The notes under the pieces were generated by a model that was not told the DNA's origin, did not search any database, and worked only from the letters and a program-made list of their open reading frames with translations. Positions 24,619-33,297 of a stretch of 64,000 nucleotides of DNA are shown here, piece by piece. Numbering within the stretch: the first letter of the stretch is position 1; each line of letters begins with the position of its first letter. The position numbers and the translations under genes were made by a program. Source of the DNA: Sphingomonadaceae bacterium (lineage in GTDB: Bacteria; Pseudomonadota; Alphaproteobacteria; Sphingomonadales; Sphingomonadaceae); assembly GCA_019239915.1 (NCBI GenBank), contig JAFAZF010000051.1:151683-215682 (forward strand), in the 5' to 3' direction.

Positions 24619-27600
24619 ATGATCGATCAGCCGCCCTTCGCCGCATTCGCACCGCCCATTCGCCAGCCGTCGCCGCTCCGGCAAGCGATCACCGCCGCCT
24701 ATCGTCGTGACGAAGCGGCGTGCCTCGCGCCGTTGATCGAGAGAGCGACACTCGACGACGGCATGAAGGCTGCGATCCGCGAAACCGCCGTCACGCTGGT
24801 GACGACGCTGCGTGCCGCCCATCGCGGCAGCGGCGTCGAGGGGCTGGTGCAGGAATATGCACTGTCGAGCGAAGAGGGTGTCGCGCTGATGTGCCTCGCC
24901 GAGGCGCTGCTGCGCATTCCCGACGACGCGACGCGTGACGCGCTGATCCGCGACAAGCTGGCGGAGGGGGATTGGGGAGCGCATCTTGGCGGCGGCCGTT
25001 CCCTGTTCGTCAACGCCGCGACCTGGGGGCTGGTCGTCACCGGCAAGCTTGTCGGCAGCGTCGACGATCGCGGGCTCGGCGCGGCGCTGGCGCGTCTCGT
25101 GGCGCGCGCAGGCGAGCCGGTGATCCGCCGCGGCGTCGATCTCGCGATGCGGATGATGGGCGAGCAGTTCGTCACCGGCGAGACAATCAAGGAGGCGCTT
25201 AAGCGTGCCCGTGAGCTGGAGGCGAAAGGTTTCCGCTACAGCTACGACATGCTTGGGGAGGCGGCGACGACGATGGCCGATGCCGAGCGTTACTATGCCG
25301 ATTACGAGCGCGCGATCCACGCCATCGGCAAGGCGTCCGGCGGGCGCGGGGTCTATGAAGGTCCGGGCATCTCGATCAAGCTTTCGGCGCTGCACCCGCG
25401 CTACGCGCGATCGCAGGCCGATCGCGTAATGGGCGAACTGCTGCCGCGCGTTCGCAAGCTGGCGTTGCTCGCCAAGGGCTATGACATCGGCCTCAACATC
25501 GACGCCGAGGAAGCCGATCGGCTCGAGCTCTCGCTCGACCTGCTCGAGAGCCTCGCGCTCGATACCGAGCTCGCCGACTGGAACGGGCTTGGCTTCGTCG
25601 TCCAGGGCTATGGCAAGCGCTGCCCGTTCGTGATCGACTGGATCATCGATCTCGCGCGGCGGTCGAAGCGGCGTATCATGGTTCGGCTCGTCAAGGGCGC
25701 CTATTGGGACGCCGAGATCAAGCGCGCGCAGGTCGATGGGCTCGCCGACTTCCCCGTCTACACGCGCAAGGTCCATACCGACGTCGCCTATATCGCCTGC
25801 GCGCAGAAGCTGCTGGCGGCGGCGGACGCGGTTTTCCCGCAGTTCGCGACGCACAATGCGCAGACGGTCGCGACGATCTATCATCTCGCCGGGCCGGATT
25901 TCGCGGTCGGCCAATATGAGTTCCAGTGCCTGCACGGCATGGGCGAGCCGCTCTACCAGCAGGTCGTCGGCGCCGACAGGCTTGATCGGCCGTGCCGCAT
26001 CTATGCGCCGGTCGGCACGCACGAAACGCTGCTCGCCTATCTCGTACGCCGCTTGCTCGAGAACGGCGCCAACTCCTCCTTCGTCAACCGCATCGCCGAT
26101 CCGGCGGTACCGGTCGACGCGCTGATCGCGGAGCCGGCCGAGCAGGTGCGGGCGATGCCGCACCCCGGCGCACGACACGACCAGATCGCGTTGCCCGCCG
26201 ATCTTTACCCCGATCGCCCCAACTCGGCCGGGATCGATCTCAGCGACGAAGCCGCGCTGGCGGCGCTCAGCGCGGCGCTTCGCGAAAGCGCGGGGCTGGA
26301 CTGGCGGGCGGCTCCGGCCCACGGTAGCGGCAGCGAGCGACCGGTGACCAACCCGGCGAACCATCGGGACGTCGTCGGCAGCGTCGTCGAAACGTCTTCT
26401 ACACAAGCCACGGCCGCGGTAGCGCGCGCCGCGGCGTCCGCTTGGGGCCGGACGCCCGTCGCCGAACGCGCCGCAATGCTAGAACGTGCCGCGGACGCGA
26501 TGCACGCGCGCATGCCGATCCTGCTCGGGCTGATCGTGCGCGAGGCGGGCAAGTCGCTGCCCAACGCGATCGCCGAGGTGCGCGAGGCGATCGACTTCCT
26601 GCGCTATTATGGCGCGCAGGCGCGCGCGACATTCGGACCGGGGCAGACGCCGCTCGGGCCGATCGTCTGCATCAGCCCGTGGAATTTCCCGCTCGCGATC
26701 TTTGCCGGCCAGATCGCCGCCGCGCTCGTCGCGGGCAATCCGGTGCTCGCCAAGCCGGCGGAGGAGACGCCGCTGATCGCCGCCGAGGGCGTGCGGCTGC
26801 TGCACGAGGCCGGCGTTCCGGCCGACGCGCTGCAGCTGCTGCCGGGCGACGGCACGATTGGCGCCGCCCTGGTCGCCGCGCCCGAGACTGCAGGCGTGGT
26901 GTTTACCGGATCGACCGAGGTCGCGCGGCTGATCCAGCGCCAGCTCGCGACGCGGCTATCGCCCGCCGGGCGCCCGATCCCGCTGATCGCCGAGACCGGT
27001 GGGCAGAACGCGATGATCGTCGACAGCTCCGCGCTTGCCGAGCAGGTCGTCGCCGATGTTATCGCCTCGGCGTTCGACAGCGCCGGCCAGCGTTGCTCGG
27101 CGCTGCGCGTGCTCTGCCTGCAAGAGGAGATCGCCGATCGCACGCTGGCGATGCTCAAGGGCGCGCTCAAGGAGCTGCGCATCGGTCGTACCGACGCGCT
27201 CAAGGTCGATATCGGTCCGGTCATCACCGCGGAGGCGAAGGAGGCGATCGAGAAGCACATCGCCGCGATGCGTAAGCGCGGCGCGCGGATCGAGCAGCAG
27301 GCGCTGCCGGCCGAAGCGGTCAACGGCACCTTCGTCGCGCCGACGATCATCGAGATCGCGGACATCGCCGAGCTGCAGCGCGAAGTGTTCGGCCCGGTGC
27401 TGCACGTCGTGCGCTACCGGCGCGAGCGATTGGGCGCGCTGATCGACGCGATCAACGCCACCGGCTACGGCCTTACCTTCGGTCTCCACACCCGGCTCGA
27501 CGAGACGATCGCGCACGTCACGGCGCGCGTGAAGGCGGGCAATCTCTATGTGAACCGCAACGTCATCGGCGCGATCGTCGGCGTCCAGCCGTTTGGCGGG

Positions 27601-28227
27601 CGCGGGCTCTCGGGGACCGGGCCGAAGGCGGGCGGACCGCTCTATCTCGGCCGGCTGGTCGCGCAGGCACCGGTGTTCGCCGCGCGGGCCGGGCATCTCG
27701 ATACGCCGCTGCACGATTTCGCCGCCTGGCTCGACGCGCAGGGTGACGCCGCCGGCGCTGCGAGCGCGCGCCGCTATGGCGAGGCGTCGGCGCTCGGTGT
27801 CGATCTCGCGCTGCCGGGCCCGGTCGGGGAGCAGAATCTCTATTCGCTGCACCCGCGCGGGCGCATCCTGATGCGGCCCGCGACGCTCGCGGGTTTGTTC
27901 GAGCAGATGGCCGCCGTGCTCGCGACCGGAAATCGCGGCGCGGTCGAGGGCATCGCGCTACCGGCCGATCTGCCCGCGAACGTGGCGGCCGCCTTCGTGA
28001 CGGTGCCGGGCGAGGGCTATACCGCCGCGCTGGTCGAGGGCGATCGCGCTGCCGTCATCGATACCGCCGCGCATGTCGCCGCAATGCCGGGGCCGATCGT
28101 CTCGGTCCACGCCGCCCAGGTCGGCCAGCCGCTCGCCTATCCCTGCGACTGGCTGCTCGAGGAAGTCTCGACCTCGATCAACACCACCGCGGCCGGCGGC
28201 AATGCCAGCCTGATGATGATCGGCTGA
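24619..28227 (+). CDS. putA: Bifunctional proline dehydrogenase/delta-1-pyrroline-5-carboxylate dehydrogenase
   Basis: This 1202-residue protein oxidises proline to glutamate. The FAD-binding PRODH barrel covers about 70-480 (GPGISIKLSALHPRY, RLVKGAYWDAEIKRAQ, ANSSFVNRI). The NAD-dependent aldehyde dehydrogenase domain follows (ISPWNFPLAIF; catalytic C826 in FDSAGQRCSALRV), and a C-terminal conserved tail is present. The ribbon-helix-helix DNA-binding domain of the E. coli protein is absent, so it is not self-regulating. Control probably falls to the divergent Lrp-type gene. Confidence 0.97.
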   Translation: MIDQPPFAAFAPPIRQPSPLRQAITAAYRRDEAACLAPLIERATLDDGMKAAIRETAVTLVTTLRAAHRGSGVEGLVQEYALSSEEGVALMCLAEALLRIPDDATRDALIRDKLAEGDWGAHLGGGRSLFVNAATWGLVVTGKLVGSVDDRGLGAALARLVARAGEPVIRRGVDLAMRMMGEQFVTGETIKEALKRARELEAKGFRYSYDMLGEAATTMADAERYYADYERAIHAIGKASGGRGVYEGPGISIKLSALHPRYARSQADRVMGELLPRVRKLALLAKGYDIGLNIDAEEADRLELSLDLLESLALDTELADWNGLGFVVQGYGKRCPFVIDWIIDLARRSKRRIMVRLVKGAYWDAEIKRAQVDGLADFPVYTRKVHTDVAYIACAQKLLAAADAVFPQFATHNAQTVATIYHLAGPDFAVGQYEFQCLHGMGEPLYQQVVGADRLDRPCRIYAPVGTHETLLAYLVRRLLENGANSSFVNRIADPAVPVDALIAEPAEQVRAMPHPGARHDQIALPADLYPDRPNSAGIDLSDEAALAALSAALRESAGLDWRAAPAHGSGSERPVTNPANHRDVVGSVVETSSTQATAAVARAAASAWGRTPVAERAAMLERAADAMHARMPILLGLIVREAGKSLPNAIAEVREAIDFLRYYGAQARATFGPGQTPLGPIVCISPWNFPLAIFAGQIAAALVAGNPVLAKPAEETPLIAAEGVRLLHEAGVPADALQLLPGDGTIGAALVAAPETAGVVFTGSTEVARLIQRQLATRLSPAGRPIPLIAETGGQNAMIVDSSALAEQVVADVIASAFDSAGQRCSALRVLCLQEEIADRTLAMLKGALKELRIGRTDALKVDIGPVITAEAKEAIEKHIAAMRKRGARIEQQALPAEAVNGTFVAPTIIEIADIAELQREVFGPVLHVVRYRRERLGALIDAINATGYGLTFGLHTRLDETIAHVTARVKAGNLYVNRNVIGAIVGVQPFGGRGLSGTGPKAGGPLYLGRLVAQAPVFAARAGHLDTPLHDFAAWLDAQGDAAGAASARRYGEASALGVDLALPGPVGEQNLYSLHPRGRILMRPATLAGLFEQMAAVLATGNRGAVEGIALPADLPANVAAAFVTVPGEGYTAALVEGDRAAVIDTAAHVAAMPGPIVSVHAAQVGQPLAYPCDWLLEEVSTSINTTAAGGNASLMMIG

Positions 28228-28298
28228 CGTTCCGGCGTCGAGCGTCGCGCCGCTCAGACGGGTGGCGCGGCCGCCTGTCTCTGCCTAAAAGGACGGCG

Positions 28299-28796
28299 AT
28301 GACCGACACCACGACGATCGACAGCGCCACCTTTCGCCGCGTCCTCGGTCACTATCCGACCGGGGTTTGCGTCGTCACGGCGGCGGATCCGCGCGGCGCG
28401 CCGATCGGCATGGCGATCGGCTCCTTCACGTCGGTATCGCTCGAGCCGCCGCTCGTCGCCTTCTTCCCGGACAAGCGTTCGTCGAGTTGGCCGCGCATCG
28501 AGGAGACGGGCAAATTCTGCGTGAACGTGCTCGCCAGCGATCAGCAGGAGCTCTGCCGTCAATTCGCGATGCGCGGCGGCGACAAGTTCGCCGGCGTCTC
28601 ACATCGGCTCTCAACAAACGGCTCGCCGATCCTCGACGACGTCATCGCGTGGATCGACTGCGATCTCTACGCGGTGCACGAGGCGGGCGATCATTTCATC
28701 GCGCTGGGCGTCGTCGTCGAGCTCGAGGTGCATCGACCCGGCGGCCCGCTGCTGTTCCTGCAGGGCGCCTATGGCGAGTTCAACCTGCTCGGCTGA
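28299..28796 (+). CDS. Flavin reductase-domain protein
   Basis: This 165-residue protein has the flavin-reductase-like FMN-binding fold (RRVLGHYPTGVCVVTA; GMAIGSFTSVSLEPPLVAFFPDKRSSSW; GKFCVNVLA). Such proteins usually supply reduced flavin to a monooxygenase partner. No monooxygenase lies alongside, so its partner is unknown. AAAAGGA precedes the ATG. Confidence 0.9.
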   Translation: MTDTTTIDSATFRRVLGHYPTGVCVVTAADPRGAPIGMAIGSFTSVSLEPPLVAFFPDKRSSSWPRIEETGKFCVNVLASDQQELCRQFAMRGGDKFAGVSHRLSTNGSPILDDVIAWIDCDLYAVHEAGDHFIALGVVVELEVHRPGGPLLFLQGAYGEFNLLG

Positions 28797-28817
28797 CGCA
28801 GCGGGACGGCACGCGGC

Positions 28818-29435
28818 TCAATAGCCCATCAGCTTGAGCACTTCCTGGCGCGACCGCTCGTCGTCCCGGAACACGCCCATCATCCGGCTCGTCGTCATCG
28901 CGACGCCGGGCGTGCGGACCCCGCGCGCGGTCATGCAGCCATGCGTTGCTTCGATCACCACCGCGACGCCCTGGGGATGGAGATGCTCCCAGATGCAGTC
29001 GGCAACCTCCGCGGTGAGCCGCTCCTGCACCTGTAGCCGGCGCGCGAAGCCGTGCAGCACGCGCGCGAGCTTCGAGATGCCGACGACGCGATCCTGGGGC
29101 AGATAGGCGATCGAGGCCTTCCCGACGATCGGCGCCATGTGGTGCTCGCAATGCGACTGGAACGGGATGCCCTTCAGCAGCACGACCTCGTCATAGCCGC
29201 CGACCTCCTCGAACGTGCGGCTGAGATGATGGGAGGGATCCTCGTCATAGCCCTGGCAGTATTCGCGCCAGGCGCGCGCGACGCGCTTCGGCGTATCGAC
29301 GAGGCCTTCGCGCGTAGGGTCGTCACCGGCCCAGCGAATCAGCGTGCGGATCGCCTCCGCTACCTCGGCCGGCACCGGCAGCTTGCCGGTGTCTTCGATC
29401 AGATCGCCATCCTCGGGATCGCCATGATCGGTCAT
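28818..29435 (-). CDS. folE: GTP cyclohydrolase I
   Basis: This 205-residue enzyme commits GTP to folate (tetrahydropterin) synthesis. Zinc and active-site residues appear in GIPFQSHCEHHMAPIVGKASIAYLP and in ATHGCMTARGVR. RLQVQERLT and the C-terminal family ending are present. It is convergent with the flavin reductase gene, separated by 21 bases. Confidence 0.97.
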   Translation of the reverse strand: MTDHGDPEDGDLIEDTGKLPVPAEVAEAIRTLIRWAGDDPTREGLVDTPKRVARAWREYCQGYDEDPSHHLSRTFEEVGGYDEVVLLKGIPFQSHCEHHMAPIVGKASIAYLPQDRVVGISKLARVLHGFARRLQVQERLTAEVADCIWEHLHPQGVAVVIEATHGCMTARGVRTPGVAMTTSRMMGVFRDDERSRQEVLKLMGY

Positions 29436-29553
29436 CTCGTCTCCTGCGCTGGTTCGCGATCGCTGCCGCGATCCAAGTTTACGCGATCTTGTTTCGGCTC
29501 TAACCGGAACGAGCGAGCCAAGGCTAGTGTCCGCGCGCCGCGCAGGCGGGGTC

Positions 29554-29700
29554 TCAGTGGGTCAGCGTGACCCAGAAGGCGGCGCTGCCGGTGACGACCA
29601 GCGCGAGCATGGCGAGATAGGCGGCCACGCCGGGCCGGACCGCCCCGCTGTCGTCCTGGACATGGCGTCGTCCGCCGAGTCTGGCCGGGGGTGTGTTCAT
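29554..29700 (-). CDS. Tiny single-helix membrane protein
   Basis: This 48-codon frame reads MNTPPARLGGRRHVQDDSGA followed by one membrane helix (about residues 25-43, ending FWVTLTH). The ATG at 29700 and stop at 29554-29556 are clear, and the N-in/C-out charge pattern is sensible. No homologue is recognised. It lies between folE and the peroxidase gene on the same strand. Confidence 0.5.
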   Translation of the reverse strand: MNTPPARLGGRRHVQDDSGAVRPGVAAYLAMLALVVTGSAAFWVTLTH

Positions 29701-29774
29701 CGCGCCGCCGAGAGTGGCGCGATATGGTTAACAACATCTCAATGCGTCGCCGCGCGGCGGCGTCAGTGCGCCGG

Positions 29775-31202
29775 CTAGCGGGTGCCGTCGTCGAGCGTGT
29801 GGATGAAGGCGATGATGTCGGCGATATCGCGATCACTTAGCGGCGGCGGCGCGCCGGCTTTACGATCGAACGGCGCGTCGGCGAAGTCGACGTTCTTGCG
29901 GTAAGCCGCGGGCAAATCGTTGAAGATCGCGATCTTGCCGCTCGCGTCGCGCGGATAGATGCGGCCTGGCGCCACGTTGCGGAGGTTGTAGAAATCGAGC
30001 ACCTCGCGCAGCGTGTGATAGACGCCGTTGTGGAAGTAGACGCCGCGCCGCGCGCTGTTGCGGAGCGTCGGCGTCAGGAACATGCCGCAATATTGCGTCT
30101 GCCGTGCAAGGTCGGTGCGCAGCGGGCCGCATAGGCCCATGTCGTGGAAGTTCGGATCGCGGTTGGCGGCGAGGTGCTGGTCGCGAGGCACGCCAAGCGC
30201 TTCATATTCGGTATCCGTGAAGAGCGGCGGCAGCCCGTCGGCACCCGGCGCGCTCAGATGGCAGCCCGCGCAATTGGCCTTGGCGGGATCGTTGAACAGC
30301 TTGAGACCGCGCAGCTCGGCCGGGCTGAGCCGCGCCTTTCCCTCGAGCCAGCGATCATATTTGCTGTCGAAGCGGTGGAACGAGACGTCCTCGATTTGAA
30401 AGCGCGAGAGCGCGGACATTGCCTCGGCGAAGAGCATGTCGGGATTGCCGTAGATTGCGGGGCCGAACAGCGCGCCGAAGCGGTCGCGGTAACGGGCGTG
30501 CAGCAGCTTGCCGACGATTTCCGCCTGATCCTTATTGGCCATCTCGGCGGGGTTCAGCATCGGCCCGCTGGCCTGCGCCATCAGCGTATCCTCGCGGCCA
30601 TCCCAGAACAGGCCGCCCTGCGGCACGATCGCGGCGGCGGCCGCCGCCGACGCACCTGCGGTCTTTGCCGCGCGCAGCGTCGCGGCGCCCTGCGCGGCGA
30701 GTTGACTGAGCGATGCGGGGGTGTCGTTCTCCGCGCTTTCGGGGCCGATGCCGAACGGCAGCTGGCGATAGAGATAGGCGAGCGACGGCGGCGGACGCAG
30801 GCCCTCGCTGATCAAGTTCGGGCCGCCGAGCCGCACCGAGCGCCCGTCGGGCGGGCCGTAGCTGTGGTCGGCGCTGTGGCAGCTCGCGCAGGATTGCTTG
30901 CCTGAGGCCGAGAGCGAGGGGTCGTTGAACATCTCGCGGCCCAGCAGCGCGAGCCCGCTCAGCGGCGCCTGCGCCGGCCGCATCAGCTTGATCGGGTGGG
31001 CGTTGGCGCCGGTGAGATCGGCGATGCGGTCCGCGAGCGCTGCCGGCGCATGCTCGGGATGGAGCGTGAGATAACCCAAAGCGAGGGCGAGCAGGGCGAG
31101 CGCGGCGACAATGATCCTGCGCGCACTATGGCTGGCTCGCCGCGACGATCGACCGTCCTGGTTGGCTGAAGCGGGAAGGCTGGGCTTGCGCTGGAGGTTC
31201 AT
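29775..31202 (-). CDS. Di-haem cytochrome c peroxidase/MauG-like protein
   Basis: This 475-residue exported protein has an N-terminal basic region and one membrane/signal segment (about 28-48). It has two CxxCH haem sites, CASCH (near 105) and CAGCH (near 320), as in bacterial cytochrome c peroxidase and MauG. A late conserved segment reads YFHNGVYHTLREVLDFYNLR. ATG 31202 is used (a GTG one codon earlier is possible). It lies 88 bases downstream of a phosphoesterase gene, with a hairpin between. It reduces peroxide or oxidises a protein partner. Confidence 0.9.
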   Translation of the reverse strand: MNLQRKPSLPASANQDGRSSRRASHSARRIIVAALALLALALGYLTLHPEHAPAALADRIADLTGANAHPIKLMRPAQAPLSGLALLGREMFNDPSLSASGKQSCASCHSADHSYGPPDGRSVRLGGPNLISEGLRPPPSLAYLYRQLPFGIGPESAENDTPASLSQLAAQGAATLRAAKTAGASAAAAAAIVPQGGLFWDGREDTLMAQASGPMLNPAEMANKDQAEIVGKLLHARYRDRFGALFGPAIYGNPDMLFAEAMSALSRFQIEDVSFHRFDSKYDRWLEGKARLSPAELRGLKLFNDPAKANCAGCHLSAPGADGLPPLFTDTEYEALGVPRDQHLAANRDPNFHDMGLCGPLRTDLARQTQYCGMFLTPTLRNSARRGVYFHNGVYHTLREVLDFYNLRNVAPGRIYPRDASGKIAIFNDLPAAYRKNVDFADAPFDRKAGAPPPLSDRDIADIIAFIHTLDDGTR

Positions 31203-31231
31203 CACCGGAAAATCTGCTGGCCCTGAAACGG

Positions 31232-31259
31232 GTCTCGCCGGGCATGCGCCCGGCGAGAC
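31232..31259 (-). terminator. Perfect 12-bp hairpin between phosphoesterase and peroxidase genes
   Basis: Arms GTCTCGCCGGGC (31232-31243) and GCCCGGCGAGAC (31248-31259) pair perfectly around ATGC. It lies 31 bases after the phosphoesterase stop. On the minus strand only a short T-run follows, so it may attenuate rather than fully terminate read-through into the peroxidase gene. Confidence 0.6.
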
Positions 31260-31290
31260 TGATAGATCACGATGATCGGGATTAACGCGA

Positions 31291-33039
31291 TCAGCTGCTG
31301 GCGGGTGCTGCCGAGAGCTTCGTGCCCATCGTCGGATCGAGATAGAGCGGCGTCGTGTGCGGCGATGACTTGAAGTCGAACAGCGCCATGATGTCGCCCG
31401 CCGTGGTATCGGCCGAGCCGCCGCCGAGGCGTTTGCTGCTCAGCCAATTATCCTCGATGAACTTGATCACCGACGCCTGGGTGATGGCGGTGTGATCGAT
31501 GTAGTTCACCTTGGCGTAGGGCGAGATCAGGACGAACGGGATGCGCGAACCCGGGCCGCAGCGGCCGTTCACCGGGGTGGCGTTCACGCCCATCGCCGGG
31601 CCGGCGCTGGGGCTGGTGCAGATGCCGGAGCTCGTGAACTGATCGGCGCCGGTGATCGTGCCGGGAGCGGGGTTGATCGATTGCGGCGTGGTCGAGTCGA
31701 ACGACGAGCGCAGGATCGTCGGCGACTGATGATCGTACCAGCCGTCGGAGTCGTCGTAGGTGACGATCACGGCGGTGTTCTTCCAGTCCGGCTGCTGCTG
31801 GAGGAAGTTCAGCACCTTGGTCACGAAGGTCTGCTCGTCGAGCGGGTTCGAGTTGCCGGGGTGCGCATCCTGGAACGCCGGCGGCTTGATGTAGCTGACC
31901 GACGGGAAGTTGCCGGCGCCGACCGCGGCGACGAAGTCGTTATAATCATATTCGTGATTGACGGCGGTCGCGCCGCCGGGGGCGTCGTTCGCCTCGGTAT
32001 AGCCGATCTTGGACGTCGCGCTCGGGCGGGTATGCGCCTTGTTGAGCGTCGAGTTGTAATATTGGAACCAGGCGTGGTGCGGGATGTAGTCCGTCACCTG
32101 GCGGCTGGTGACCGGTGAGACGGTGCTGCGCGTGCAGCCCGTCGAGTTGTTGGCGTTCTTCGCGGTGAGGTCGAAGCCGCCCATGAAGCTGCCCCAGGTG
32201 ATGTTGGCGGCGTTGAGCAGGTCACCGATGTTCTTGCCGGACATCTGGATGGTCTGCGCCACGGTCGACGTCGAGCACTGGTCGCCGGCGGGATCGGAGT
32301 CGTTGATCAGCGTCCAGCCGCCCTGGCCGTCCGGCACGGTGCTGTTCGTCGCGTTCGAGCCGCCGTTGGTGGTGCCGGCGACCACGTTGAGCGCGCCCGG
32401 CGTCGACGGACCGAAGCTGTCCGTGAACATGTTGTCGCTCATCGCGAAGTTCTGCGCGTAGTTCCACAACGCGGTGACGGTGCGGCCGTCGAAATAGCCC
32501 ATAACCTGCGCCTTGGTGCCGAACGCGCTGGCGCCGGCCATGTTGGTCTTGCCGGTATGCGCGACGAACGCGTCCATAAGGCCGTGATCGCTCGCGAGCT
32601 GCTCCGGCGTGTAGGCGTGGTTCTGGCTCGCCGTGTCCGCCTGCGAGCGCAGCAGCAGGAAGGGGTTCATCAGGTTGGCGGGAATGCCCGTCGCGAGGTT
32701 CTGCGCGTTGGTCGTGTTCGGATTGGCGGTCAGCAGGGTCGGGGTTTGAACATAGTTGTTCGAGGTCGGCGTGCCGCTGGCGGCGGTGAAGTCGGGATCG
32801 CCCGCCGACGCCGGCGAGACGTTCGGATAGGTGCCGAAATAATGGTCGTAGGACTCGTTCTCGTCGAAGATCACGACGAGATGCTTGATCGGCGTCGCCG
32901 TCGCCAGCGCATCCTGCGGGGACTGCTGCGGCTGGGTCGTGCCGGTATTGTTGCTGCTGTTGTTATGATCGTGGCCGCACGAGCTCAAGAGCAAGGCGAT
33001 ACACGTAGCCTTCGTTACGGATGACAAGCGCCTGAACAT
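31291..33039 (-). CDS. Lipoprotein phosphoesterase (AcpA/phospholipase C family)
   Basis: This 582-residue protein begins with a lipoprotein signal (IALLLSSCG, Cys 21). The PF04185 phosphoesterase domain follows: HLVVIFDENESYDHYFGTYPN near residue 53, then a DNMFTDSFGPSTPG block and VTYDDSDGWYDHQSP later. The family includes acid phosphatases and phospholipase C enzymes. GGGAGG precedes the ATG. A possible Pho box lies about 150 bases upstream, which would make it phosphate-regulated. Confidence 0.9.
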   Translation of the reverse strand: MFRRLSSVTKATCIALLLSSCGHDHNNSSNNTGTTQPQQSPQDALATATPIKHLVVIFDENESYDHYFGTYPNVSPASAGDPDFTAASGTPTSNNYVQTPTLLTANPNTTNAQNLATGIPANLMNPFLLLRSQADTASQNHAYTPEQLASDHGLMDAFVAHTGKTNMAGASAFGTKAQVMGYFDGRTVTALWNYAQNFAMSDNMFTDSFGPSTPGALNVVAGTTNGGSNATNSTVPDGQGGWTLINDSDPAGDQCSTSTVAQTIQMSGKNIGDLLNAANITWGSFMGGFDLTAKNANNSTGCTRSTVSPVTSRQVTDYIPHHAWFQYYNSTLNKAHTRPSATSKIGYTEANDAPGGATAVNHEYDYNDFVAAVGAGNFPSVSYIKPPAFQDAHPGNSNPLDEQTFVTKVLNFLQQQPDWKNTAVIVTYDDSDGWYDHQSPTILRSSFDSTTPQSINPAPGTITGADQFTSSGICTSPSAGPAMGVNATPVNGRCGPGSRIPFVLISPYAKVNYIDHTAITQASVIKFIEDNWLSSKRLGGGSADTTAGDIMALFDFKSSPHTTPLYLDPTMGTKLSAAPASS

Positions 33040-33191
33040 CGATGGACCTCCCGAGTGCGGCCGTTGGTGTTCCCGGCGCCGGATGGCGACGGGGTTATCG
33101 TGATCGAAATGGCACGGTCAGGCGCATCAACGGGCGCCCCCCAGCCCCAAGCTTTGAACGCAGCTTCTGGAGCCTCAGGAGCAGCTTAACG

Positions 33192-33209
33192 TGACACAGA
33201 CGTGACGAA
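33192..33209 (-). promoter_or_regulatory. Candidate Pho box upstream of the phosphoesterase gene
   Basis: On the minus strand the sequence reads TCGTCAC-GTCT-GTGTCAC: two 7-base units separated by 4 bases, i.e. an 11-base direct repeat. This matches the PhoB-box architecture (consensus unit CTGTCAT/C). It lies 153 bases before the phosphoesterase start. Confidence 0.4.
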
Positions 33210-33297
33210 ACGCGGACAGCGCAAAAGGTTAGGCGACGAATCCTGCCGACGAGACGGGTTTCCAAAGGCGGGTCGGCAGCTGCAGCGGGCGGGACGG

